Source: JAWLCQ01 sp041687095
Lineage (GTDB): Bacteria > Planctomycetota > Phycisphaerae > SM23-33
Length of the DNA stretch: 30,047 bases
Assembly: GCA_041687095.1 (NCBI GenBank)
Contig: JAWLCQ010000045.1
Span: forward strand, 1 to 30,047
Reading direction: 5' to 3'
The notes under the pieces were generated by a model. That model was not told where the DNA came from. It made no database searches and was given only the letters and a program-made list of their open reading frames with translations. Each line of letters starts with the position of its first letter. Position 1 is the first letter of the stretch. Both the position numbers and the translations under genes were made by a program. Shown one piece after another: positions 1 to 6,576 of the stretch.

Positions 1-212
1 TTCCCCACCGACCCCGCGTCGGTGGTTCAAACGGCTCTCGACTACAGCCAGCGCGCGCCGGGTCCGCGCATCGTCCGCGCCCGTGGGTGATCCCGTAGTA
101 AGGAAGCCGGCTTACCACCGACGCGGGGTCGGCGGGGAGCAGGAGGAAGAAGGGGAGGGGACCGCCTCCGTAGTCGATAGCCGCTTACCACCGACGCGGG
201 GTCGGTGGGGAG
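1..212. repeat. Three copies of a ~43-bp hairpin repeat
   Basis: The same unit occurs inverted at about 1-44 and direct at about 95-139 and 170-212. Each copy begins near tagt(c/a)..agccg and ends in a 21-bp hairpin, CCACCGAC-(5 nt)-GTCGGTGG; copy 2 has one base change in the second arm. The rest of 1-435 shows no credible gene: the short frames here lie on the repeats and lack ribosome sites. This looks like a dispersed REP-type element clustered upstream of the STAS gene. One copy touches the window edge, so it may extend further. Confidence 0.75.
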
Positions 213-288
213 AAGAAGAGACAAGCGGCACCGGGCCGGTGGGGAGTGGGAACAGGACATCCGCCTGGGCCGACGACAGGGCCCTTTC

Positions 289-350
289 TTCACGCCCTTC
301 CTGCTGTCTGGAAGGGCGTGAACGGTTACGGAAATCCCAAATCCGAAATG
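289..350 (+). repeat. Solo hairpin related to the MITE-like ends
   Basis: A perfect 13-bp stem (TTCACGCCCTTCC at 289-301, its complement at 310-322) encloses an 8-nt loop. It is followed by cggttacg and a short A-rich stretch with two AAATCC words. The end CGTGAACGGTTAC is the same as the right ends of the elements at 24211-24426 and 29817-30032, and their left ends carry a comparable hairpin. I read this as a short or decayed member of that family. It lies about 110 bp upstream of the STAS gene and could also end transcription entering from the left. Confidence 0.6.
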
Positions 351-378
351 GCATGCCCCTGTGCTTCCGACATGCCCC

Positions 379-407
379 TTGATTCGCCCCCCCGTTGGGG
401 CTACCTT
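379..407 (+). promoter_or_regulatory. Possible promoter for the STAS/BatA operon
   Basis: TTGATT at 379-384 and TACCTT at 402-407 are separated by 17 nt. The match to the sigma70 consensus is weak, especially at the -10. It is the only reasonably spaced pair I found ahead of the start at 436, and it leaves room for the AAAGGAG ribosome site at 420-426. Confidence 0.25.
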
Positions 408-435
408 GATCCTTGGCCGAAAGGAGTCCCAATCC

Positions 436-768
436 ATGGCGATCCAGAACTGGTCCGACAACATCCTCGTCGCCGAACTCGCCGATGATCCGCAGTTCAC
501 GGACGACATCAACGCGGTCATGGACACCGTGGAGAGCAAGCCCGTCAACGTGGTTCTCAACTTCGCGGGCGTGAGCTTCATCAACAGCTCCGACGTCGCG
601 CGCATGCTGCGGCTGCGGAAGGCGATGGTCACCGCGGAGAGGCGGCTGATCCTGTGCGACGTGAACACGCAGGTCTGGGGCGTGTTCCTCGTGACGGGCC
701 TCGATAAGATCTTCGAGTTCACGGACGACATCGCGACGGCCTTGGCGAAGGTGCAGATGGGCGCGTGA
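436..768 (+). CDS. STAS-domain protein (anti-sigma factor antagonist-like)
   Basis: A 110-residue protein consisting of a single STAS domain. The central stretch NVVLNFAGVSFINSSDVARM (residues 38-57) has the beta-strand then helix pattern around the phospho-acceptor serine of SpoIIAA/RsbV-type antagonists; Ser51 or Ser52 is the likely phosphorylation site. In that family the unphosphorylated protein binds an anti-sigma kinase and frees its target. I chose ATG 436 because AAAGGAG lies 9 nt upstream; an in-frame GTG at 361 would add 25 residues with no family similarity. Its stop overlaps the GTG start of the next gene by 4 nt (GTGA, 765-768), so the two are co-translated. No partner anti-sigma kinase or phosphatase is in the window. 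The domain call is firm; the target is unknown. Confidence 0.85.
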   Translation: MAIQNWSDNILVAELADDPQFTDDINAVMDTVESKPVNVVLNFAGVSFINSSDVARMLRLRKAMVTAERRLILCDVNTQVWGVFLVTGLDKIFEFTDDIATALAKVQMGA

Positions 769-2642
769 TCACGTTCCCCAACCCCTGGGCCCTGTGGGCG
801 CTGTTGGCGGTGGCGGCGGTGGCGGCGGTGGCGCTGTTCCGCCCGGACCGCCTGCGGGTCCGCGTGGGTTCGCTGGAGTTGTGGCGCGGGGCGATCGGCG
901 CCGCGGCTGCGAGGCATACCCGGAAACGAAACGTGTCGCTCGCGTGGGTGCTGCTGCTGCTGGGGGCGGTGGCGGGCGTGCTGGCGGCGGGGCGGATGAC
1001 CGTGACTCGCGGGGACAGCCATCGCCGGATCGCCATTCGCCTGTACCCGTCGGCGGAACTCAGCGGGGAGGGGGGACGGGAAGACCTCCAACGAAGCGCC
1101 GTGGCGCTGCTCGGCCGACTGGGCCCGGAGGACCGCGTCGCCCTTGTCCTGCCCATCGTTCTCGATGCGGAACCGCTCTACCGCCCGGTGGCGGAGGCGC
1201 GGGCGGCGGTGGGGGGAATCCCGATCCTGCCCATTCCCGCATCGCAGCTCGAACTGCCTCCGCCCCCGGACGACGCGCAGGCGGTGTTCACCTTCATGGC
1301 CGCGGCCGCCGACGTGCAACCGCTCGCGAACGAGACGCGCCTCTCCCTTCCCCCGCACCTGCCCCCCGTGACCTTCGACGCCTTCGCCGCCGAGCCGCTG
1401 CCCGACGCGTCCGTGCAGGTCTTCGCCGCCGTCCGCAACCACACCGCCCGCCCCTGGGCGGGGAGGATCGCGGTCTTCGCGTACGCGGGGACGCAGGGCG
1501 AACGAAACCCCCTCGCCGTTGAGGACATCTCCGTCCCCCCCCGAGGGCGTGCCGCCAAGGTGCTGCGCCTCCCGGACAGGAGGCCGCTCCCCGAGGGCGA
1601 CCACTGGATCCAAGCTGTGCTCACCGACGATGCCGCGAACGGGGATGCGTCCGTTCCGGGAGACCCGCTGCCCGGATTCGGGACGGAGGCGTACCTGGTG
1701 CGAAGCGAGGCCCGCCGGGCGGGGGTCGCCCTGCTGGGGCGGGATTCGCCCCTGCTCCGCCGATACGTGTCCTCCGACCCGCTGCTGACGCCCGTGGCGG
1801 GCGTGGAGCGGGCGGAACTCGTGATCGCCAACGGCGTGGACCCGCCCCCCGCTGTGCCCGCCATTGTGATCGATCCCCCCGCGCCCCCGGCGGGGGCGAG
1901 CCCCGGAGAACCGCGCGCCGCCGTCGTCCTGGACGACGCCTCCCTCGCCCCGGATGATCCGGTGACGCGGGGCGTGGACCTGCGAGGCGTGGCGGTGCGG
2001 ACGCTGAAGTGCTGGCGGAAGGCGGACGCGGATGCGACGGCGGCGACGCTGACCCCGCTCATCCGCCTGGACGACTGCCTCCTCGCCGTCCGCAGCGGGC
2101 AGCGCGCCCGGGGCGAACCGCCCCGCGTGTACCTGTCCTTCGCCCTCGACCCCGAGAACACCAACCTCTCCACCCGCGACGCCTTCGTCGTCCTCCTCGC
2201 CAACGCCGCCCGCTGGTGCCTCAACGCCGCCGGACAGACCGGCGGAGCGGACGCCTACCACGCGATGCCCCCCCTGGAGGCCGTCGCGCTCCTGCCCCGT
2301 TCGGCGAGAAGCGCCCTGCAAGGGGCGCCCCCGGATCGCGTCCCGCGGCCGGGCGCATACCTGCTGTCCGAAGACTCCGCGTCCGTCGCCGCCGTCAGCC
2401 TGACCGGTCTGGGGGGGGACGGGAGGGTGGAGGTGGAGGGGAGCCTTGATGGGGAGGGAGACCGCGGCGGTGCGGGGAGCCTCGGTGGGGACGGAGGCCC
2501 GCCCCCGGACCCGCTTTCCGCCCTTCGCGCCGCTCCGCTCCCCGCCCCCCAGCCCGCGGGGCGGTCCCACGAACTGACGCCCTGGCTGGGGCTCCTGGCG
2601 GTCCTGCTGTGGCTTGGGGGTTGGTGGGCCCGGCTCCGCTGA
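765..2642 (+). CDS. BatA N-terminal-domain membrane protein without VWA
   Basis: A 625-residue protein. Residues 1-80 resemble the BatA/aerotolerance-regulator N-terminal module: a first TM helix (FPNPWALWALL...), a short basic loop with RVRVGSLELWRG, then a second TM helix (VSLAWVLLLLGAVAGVLA). About 530 residues follow, probably periplasmic, then a C-terminal TM helix (LGLLAVLLWLGGWW) ending in RLR. I see no VWA domain or MIDAS motif. A Gly-rich, acidic low-complexity stretch sits near residues 545-590. In planctomycetes such proteins usually accompany MoxR, DUF58 and BatA proteins; here the only partner is the STAS gene, whose stop it overlaps. Its end at 2642 faces the glycosyltransferase end at 2711. 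The two-TM BatA-like start is clear; the function is unknown. Confidence 0.75.
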   Translation: MITFPNPWALWALLAVAAVAAVALFRPDRLRVRVGSLELWRGAIGAAAARHTRKRNVSLAWVLLLLGAVAGVLAAGRMTVTRGDSHRRIAIRLYPSAELSGEGGREDLQRSAVALLGRLGPEDRVALVLPIVLDAEPLYRPVAEARAAVGGIPILPIPASQLELPPPPDDAQAVFTFMAAAADVQPLANETRLSLPPHLPPVTFDAFAAEPLPDASVQVFAAVRNHTARPWAGRIAVFAYAGTQGERNPLAVEDISVPPRGRAAKVLRLPDRRPLPEGDHWIQAVLTDDAANGDASVPGDPLPGFGTEAYLVRSEARRAGVALLGRDSPLLRRYVSSDPLLTPVAGVERAELVIANGVDPPPAVPAIVIDPPAPPAGASPGEPRAAVVLDDASLAPDDPVTRGVDLRGVAVRTLKCWRKADADATAATLTPLIRLDDCLLAVRSGQRARGEPPRVYLSFALDPENTNLSTRDAFVVLLANAARWCLNAAGQTGGADAYHAMPPLEAVALLPRSARSALQGAPPDRVPRPGAYLLSEDSASVAAVSLTGLGGDGRVEVEGSLDGEGDRGGAGSLGGDGGPPPDPLSALRAAPLPAPQPAGRSHELTPWLGLLAVLLWLGGWWARLR

Positions 2643-2710
2643 CGGCCGCCCGGTTCCCTGTGGCAGCATCCGCCCTGTCCGCAGGCCCTTTGGGCGGCGA
2701 GGCGAGGGGA

Positions 2711-3862
2711 TTATTCGCCGGTGTCGCGGGCGGCGAAGCCCTGCCACGCCTGCGTCATGAACGCACGGAATTCATCGCGGAAGCGGGGCTCGGCGAAGCG
2801 TTGGGCGTGGGCGCGGAGGCGAGGGGGGGAGAAGGAGGAGGCAAGGCCCTCGAAGCGGTCCAGGGCCTCCAGGAGCGACTCGACCGTCTGGCGCTCAAAG
2901 TGCACGCCCGTCTCCCCGTCGATCACGGTTTCGAGTGCCCCCCCGGCCCCATAGGCGACCACCGCCGTGCCGCACGCCTGGGCCTCCAGCGGAACGATCC
3001 CGAAGTCCTCCTTGGCCGCGAAGACCAGCCCCTTCGCCCGCCGCATGTGGTCGATGAGGACCGCGTCGTCCTGGTAGCCCAGCAGCGTGACGTTGGGACC
3101 GGCGAGGCGGCGGACGCGGGAGAAGCAGGGCCCGTCCCCGATCACGATCAGCCGGCGGTGCGGGCTCCGCGAGAACGCCTCCACGATCAGGTCCGTCCGC
3201 TTGTACGGGACCATTCGCGAGGCGCAGAGGTAGAAGTCCTCCTTCGCCTCGTGGAGCCCGAAGGCGTCGAGGTTCACGGGCGGGTAGATGAGCGTGGAGG
3301 AGCGGCCGTAGGCCTTGCGGATGCGCCCGGCGATGAAGCGGGAGGTGGCGATGAACTCGTCCACGCCGTTCCCCGTCCGCACGTCCCACAGCCGCAGGTA
3401 ATGCAGGACCCAGCGGGCGAGGAGCCCCTTGAGCCCGCGGTCGAGCCCGGCCCCGCGGAGGTAGTCATGCTGCAGGTCCCAGGCGTAGCGGATGGGGGAG
3501 TAGCACATGCACACGTGGAGCTGATCGGGGGCGGTGAGAACGCCCTTGGCGACGGCGTGGGAGGAGGAGATGACGATGTCGTAGTCGGACACGTCGAACT
3601 GCTCGACGGCGTGGGGGAACAGGGGCAGGTAGTGGCGGAAGCTTTTCCGCGCCCGCGGGAGGCGCTGGATGTACGACGTTCGCACGGGCTTGTCCTGGAG
3701 GAACCCGCGCTGCCCGGGCGGGAGGAAGTCCACGAGCGCAAACAGGTCCGCCTGGGGCAGGACGCGGAGCATCTGCTCCACGACCTTCTCCGATCCGGAG
3801 TGGTCCACGAACCACTCGTGGACGATGGCGATCCGCAGGTTGTCCAGCGACCGTAGGGGCAT
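2711..3862 (-). CDS. Glycosyltransferase family 4 (GT-B fold)
   Basis: A 383-residue GT4 enzyme. The N-terminal Rossmann half opens with LRIAIVHEWFVDHSGSEKVVEQML, written here as LRIAIVHEW and GSEKVVEQML, with the Gly-rich acceptor loop. The C-terminal half has YPPVNLDAF, FYLCASRMVPYKRTDLIVEAF-type residues (ASRMVPYKR is the donor-phosphate loop with Arg and Lys) and the E-x7-E retaining motif in EDFGIVPLEAQACG. Such enzymes transfer a sugar from an NDP-sugar, often mannose or similar, to envelope glycans. I chose ATG 3862 over ATG 3898 because a TACAAT box ends 6 nt before it with a 17-nt spaced -35; the upstream ATG would lie inside that promoter. Monocistronic. The exact sugar and acceptor cannot be read from the sequence. 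Confidence 0.9.
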   Translation of the reverse strand: MPLRSLDNLRIAIVHEWFVDHSGSEKVVEQMLRVLPQADLFALVDFLPPGQRGFLQDKPVRTSYIQRLPRARKSFRHYLPLFPHAVEQFDVSDYDIVISSSHAVAKGVLTAPDQLHVCMCYSPIRYAWDLQHDYLRGAGLDRGLKGLLARWVLHYLRLWDVRTGNGVDEFIATSRFIAGRIRKAYGRSSTLIYPPVNLDAFGLHEAKEDFYLCASRMVPYKRTDLIVEAFSRSPHRRLIVIGDGPCFSRVRRLAGPNVTLLGYQDDAVLIDHMRRAKGLVFAAKEDFGIVPLEAQACGTAVVAYGAGGALETVIDGETGVHFERQTVESLLEALDRFEGLASSFSPPRLRAHAQRFAEPRFRDEFRAFMTQAWQGFAARDTGE

Positions 3863-3868
3863 GGCGGG

Positions 3869-3897
3869 ATTGTAGACGGGAAGGCCTCCCGCGTCCA
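3869..3897 (-). promoter_or_regulatory. Promoter giving a leaderless GT4 mRNA
   Basis: Read on the minus strand: TGGACG (3897-3892), 17-nt spacer, TACAAT (3874-3869), then 6 nt to the ATG at 3862. Transcription would start at or next to the start codon, and no Shine-Dalgarno sequence precedes it. This decides the start chosen for the gene. Confidence 0.5.
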
Positions 3898-3914
3898 TCG
3901 GGCAGGAGCGATAG

Positions 3915-4049
3915 CCAGGGCCATCGTAAAGTCGCCGTCGCGGGTGCCACGGCTGTGCTGTTCACAGCCGTGCTCGTGCGAGCGCGGGGTGGAACACGGG
4001 TTCCGCGAACCCGTGGCGCCCGGCGAATCGGACTTTACGATGGCCCTGG
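3915..4049. repeat. Compound palindromic element with 19-bp inverted ends
   Basis: A perfect 19-bp inverted repeat (3915-3933, ccagggccatcgtaaagtc, against 4031-4049) encloses three consecutive hairpins: a 10-bp stem with 5-nt loop (3948-3972), a 5-bp stem (3972-3983), and a 9-bp stem with 3-nt loop (3995-4015). The whole 135 bp can fold as a cruciform with three arms. It has no ORF of its own and sits between two divergent genes. It resembles a REP/BIME or MITE-like unit; only one copy is present in the window. Confidence 0.8.
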
Positions 4050-4080
4050 AGCGATTGCCCCGCCCGCGCTGCGTCCTCGC

Positions 4081-4109
4081 TTTCCCCGCCGGAAGTTTTC
4101 TGCTATCCT
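4081..4109 (+). promoter_or_regulatory. Candidate promoter of the HAD-like lipoprotein gene
   Basis: TTTCCC (4081-4086) and TATCCT (4104-4109) are spaced by 17 nt. The -10 ends 7 nt before ATG 4117, so the transcript would begin at the start codon. The consensus match is moderate; the fixed -10 to ATG distance, as at two other genes here, supports it. Confidence 0.35.
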
Positions 4110-4116
4110 TCCGGGC

Positions 4117-4941
4117 ATGCGTACGAGAACGACCATCGGAATGCTTTGCGTGCTCCCGCTGCTGGCCGGCTGCGGCGGAGCGTATCAGTTGACGGCTCCG
4201 GACCAGATTGCGCCCGCGGGAGGGGAAGCGACGGCCGTTGTTCGCCTCAGGCGGCAGGAGGTGTGGATCCTGTCGCAGTCGGTGGACAACGCGCTGCTGC
4301 GGTTCCGCGTGAACGACGGGCCGATGCGGGCGGCGTACACGGACAAGCTCGGGTATGCGGGGACGACCGTCCCCGTCCCCGACCTTCCGTGCCGCTGCGA
4401 GATGGTCATCGAGCACATGGACCGCCGGGGCGACGAGGCCGCCTTCCGCACGCCGCTGTACGTGTGGGACCCGCAGTGGCCCGTGCTGGCGGTGGATTTG
4501 GACAGCCTGCCTTCGTCGCCCGCGGGCGAACCCGGCCCGGCCGCCGCGGGCCTGCAGCAGGCGACGCGCGGGGCGCACATCGCGTACTTCACGCGTCGGC
4601 CGGTGCGGGAGCACGCGGCGGCGCATGGGTGGCTGGAGACGCACGGGTATCCGGACGGGCCGGTCCTGCTGTGGCAGCGGGAGCGGTGGCACGTCGTGCA
4701 GGGGCGGTGGAAGCTCCCCAAGATCGTCGTCGAGACCCGCCTGGTCAGCGAGCTGCCCGAACTCCGCAAGCAGTTCCCCACGCTCACCCGCGGAGTCTGC
4801 ACGAGCGGCCTGGCGGCGGCGGCGTATCGCGAGGCGGGCCTCCAGTGCATCGTTATCGGTTCGGACAGCGTCGGGGGGGACGACGCGGTGCGGTACGGCT
4901 CGTGGGAGGAGTTCGGCCGGAGCGTGACGGCCGAGCCGTAG
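4117..4941 (+). CDS. Lipoprotein with degenerate lipin/App1-like HAD domain
   Basis: A 274-residue lipoprotein: basic start, hydrophobic run and lipobox LAGC with the acylated Cys at residue 19. Residues 25-120 look like a beta-sandwich (Ig-like) domain. From about residue 122 the pattern follows HAD phosphatases of the lipin/App1 type: AVDLDSLP with D127 and D129 (motif I DxDx), YFTRRP with T159 (motif II), the lipin-like YPDGPVLLW, a Lys (K199 or K202) for motif III, then GLAAAAYREAGL where motif IV normally has an Asp. Thr of DxDxT is Leu and the motif IV Asp is Ala, so catalysis may be lost or altered. Lipin-type enzymes dephosphorylate phosphatidate; that activity is not assured here. 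ATG 4117 gives the only start with a signal peptide. The fold call is moderate. Confidence 0.6.
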   Translation: MRTRTTIGMLCVLPLLAGCGGAYQLTAPDQIAPAGGEATAVVRLRRQEVWILSQSVDNALLRFRVNDGPMRAAYTDKLGYAGTTVPVPDLPCRCEMVIEHMDRRGDEAAFRTPLYVWDPQWPVLAVDLDSLPSSPAGEPGPAAAGLQQATRGAHIAYFTRRPVREHAAAHGWLETHGYPDGPVLLWQRERWHVVQGRWKLPKIVVETRLVSELPELRKQFPTLTRGVCTSGLAAAAYREAGLQCIVIGSDSVGGDDAVRYGSWEEFGRSVTAEP

Positions 4942-5014
4942 AGAATCCGCCCCCCGTCGTTTTGCCTTCCGGAAATCCGATGCGCCAGGGCGTCACGAAG
5001 GATCTGCGCGAAGC

Positions 5015-5074
5015 GCGAACCCAGCAGCTCCCCGGCGAACCCAGCAGCTCCCCGACGAACCCAGCAGTTTCCCA
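5015..5074. repeat. 20-bp tandem repeat, three units
   Basis: The 20-mer gcgaacccagcagctccccg occurs at 5015-5034 and 5035-5054, identical, and a third time at 5055-5074 with its 3' end changed to tttccca. It lies in the 318-bp non-coding gap between two convergent genes (4942-5259), together with the hairpin at 5077-5097 and the REP-like copy at 5158-5260. I see no gene in this gap. Confidence 0.85.
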
Positions 5075-5076
5075 AG

Positions 5077-5097
5077 CCCCCCGACTGCGTCGGGGGG
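5077..5097. terminator. GC-rich hairpin between convergent genes
   Basis: A perfect 9-bp stem (CCCCCCGAC / GTCGGGGGG) with a 3-nt loop (tgc). It lies 135 bp after the lipoprotein stop and before the hydrolase gene that runs towards it. There is no T-run on either side, so it may be a weak terminator or just part of the repeat cluster. Confidence 0.4.
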
Positions 5098-5157
5098 ATG
5101 CCTTCGATCCCCAGTAGGGACGCCCGCCACGTTCTGAAGCAGTCGCGCAGCGATCTC

Positions 5158-5260
5158 ATACGCATCCCATTTGACTCATGCACGGGTGCCGTGGTTTGCG
5201 AAGCGCAGCGGAGCAACCACGTCAAACCTACGGTGCGCCCGAAGCACTTGGGATGCGTAT
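5158..5260 (-). repeat. REP-like element, copy 1 (inverted)
   Basis: About 100 bp bounded by a 12-bp inverted repeat (atacgcatccca at 5158-5169, complement at 5249-5260). The core read on the minus strand is GACGTGGTTGCTCCGC, a short spacer, then GCAAACCACGGCACCCG, forming a hairpin. The copy at 19661-19770 has the same flank and core, and the one at 12494-12575 shares the core. The element abuts the hydrolase gene so closely that its edge includes the last base of that stop codon. Confidence 0.8.
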
Positions 5261-6297
5261 CAGAGCATCTCGTCGAAGAAGTCCCACACCCGCCCCGCGT
5301 AGTAGCGGTGCCCGCCGGAGCCCTCGTACAGCTCCACGCGATCGGGGGAACCGGCGTCGGCGTAGATGCGCTGGAGTTCGGCGAAACCCTTGCGGACGGC
5401 GTCGATGGGGAAGATGGGGTCGAGCGTCCCGGCGATGACGAGCATGGGCCTGGGGGCGAACAGGCCCGCGAGGTCCGACATCTCCGCCACGGTCTGCAGG
5501 TGCGGGACGAAGTTGCACGCGCAGTGGTGCATCGCCATCGTCGACCCCGCGAAGGTCGAGAAGTAGCAGCTCGGGGCGCAGGCGGTGATCCGCTCGTCCA
5601 CCGCCGACGCGAAGACCGTCATCGTCCCCCCGCCGCTGTTGCCCGTCATCACCACGCGAGCGGGATCCACGTCCTCCCGCCCCAGCGCCCAGTCCAGCAG
5701 TTGCATCACGTCGCTGACGCGCTGCCCCAGCAACGGGCGGCCGAGCTGGAAGCTCCGCAGCGCGAGCTGCAGGCACCCCCCGCGGTTGCCGTTGACGTCC
5801 TCCCGGAGCATCAGTTCCCCGAATCCGCGGAAGTCGGGGATGATCGTCAGGTATCCCCGCCGCACCGCCTGCACGCCGTAGTCCCGCTCGCCTTCGTCGA
5901 TGAGCTTGCGCGAGTGCTCGTCGGTGGCGATCCCGGCCGGCAGGGTCTTGCCGGGCCCGTGCCCGTGTGCGGCGATGCAGACGGGCATCCGCCCGCCCGG
6001 GAGGGGGTCGGGGACGAGGAGGAAGAAGGGGACGGCGAGGGCGTCGTCGGCGACCATGTACCCGCGGTGGCGGACGTACCCGTCGCAGGGCGTCTCCTCC
6101 AGGAAGCGGACCTCGGGCGGGGCCTTGGGCCTCCCGTCAATCGCCAGCAACTCCAGCAGCTTCCCCCGCAGCCGCCGCTGCCAGACGGGGACGCCCTCGT
6201 CCGGCAGGCGGGAACCGTATCCGTGGGACTGCGGAGTGTGGGCCACGAGGTGCGCATAAAGCGTATCAATGGAAATGCCGATCTTGCCGCCGTTCAT
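5260..6297 (-). CDS. Alpha/beta hydrolase (esterase/acetylxylan-esterase-like)
   Basis: A 345-residue cytosolic alpha/beta hydrolase with no signal peptide. Motifs in order: the oxyanion region CIAAHGHGPGK (about 108-117), the nucleophile elbow TGNSGGG with Ser221, the acid in GTLDPIFP (Asp293) and the base in GSGGHRYY (His330), a complete catalytic triad. A long N-terminal cap of about 100 residues precedes the core, as in the bacterial Abhydrolase_7/acetyl-xylan-esterase-like group. The substrate is probably an ester of a sugar or small molecule; this is inference. ATG 6297 is preferred over the adjacent GTG 6300 because GGAG is then 5 nt away rather than 2. Monocistronic, divergent from the LPS operon. 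Confidence 0.85.
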   Translation of the reverse strand: MNGGKIGISIDTLYAHLVAHTPQSHGYGSRLPDEGVPVWQRRLRGKLLELLAIDGRPKAPPEVRFLEETPCDGYVRHRGYMVADDALAVPFFLLVPDPLPGGRMPVCIAAHGHGPGKTLPAGIATDEHSRKLIDEGERDYGVQAVRRGYLTIIPDFRGFGELMLREDVNGNRGGCLQLALRSFQLGRPLLGQRVSDVMQLLDWALGREDVDPARVVMTGNSGGGTMTVFASAVDERITACAPSCYFSTFAGSTMAMHHCACNFVPHLQTVAEMSDLAGLFAPRPMLVIAGTLDPIFPIDAVRKGFAELQRIYADAGSPDRVELYEGSGGHRYYAGRVWDFFDEML

Positions 6298-6564
6298 CAC
6301 TGCTCCTTTTCACGACGGGGCTTCGCCGGAAGGCGGCGGAACGTATCCCGCCCACGACTCCCGGTCCCCTCTCCGCTCGATCGATGCGCCATTGGGTCCA
6401 AAGCGTATCCCATTCCGCCGATTAGGGCAATCCTCCAATCAAGAATCGGGGAAATTCTGATCCGAAGGGGCCTGGCCATCGCCGGGGCGAAGGGAGCCCC
6501 AGCGGGTCCCAGGCCTTTTCAGCCTGGAGTCAAGGGAAGGTTCCGTATTGGGCCTGCGGAGGAA
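6298..6564. other. Divergent intergenic region, no gene seen
   Basis: About 270 bp separate the hydrolase start from the LPS-core operon. AAAAGGAG on the minus strand (6303-6310) is the hydrolase ribosome site. A small 6-bp hairpin (6509-6527, CCAGGC/GCCTGG) lies within. I found no convincing operator, riboswitch or RNA gene. Confidence 0.5.
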
Positions 6565-6570
6565 TATGAT
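6565..6570 (+). promoter_or_regulatory. -10 box ahead of the LPS-core operon
   Basis: TATGAT (five of six consensus bases) ends exactly 6 nt before ATG 6577, the same distance as TACAAT before the GT4 gene at 3862. No good -35 is visible 16-18 nt upstream. GGAGGA at 6558-6563 precedes the -10 and would not be transcribed if this promoter is used, so it is either a chance match or serves a longer transcript. Confidence 0.4.
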
Positions 6571-6576
6571 ATTCGC

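Noticed and set aside
42..2747. 901-residue open frame on the minus strand opposite the STAS and BatA-like genes
   Set aside because: It is Arg/Gly/Pro-rich, has no domain signal and lies opposite two coherent genes; GC-rich DNA gives such antisense frames.
3863..3898. Upstream ATG (3898) for the GT4 gene
   Set aside because: It falls within the promoter hexamers; ATG 3862 follows the TACAAT box directly.
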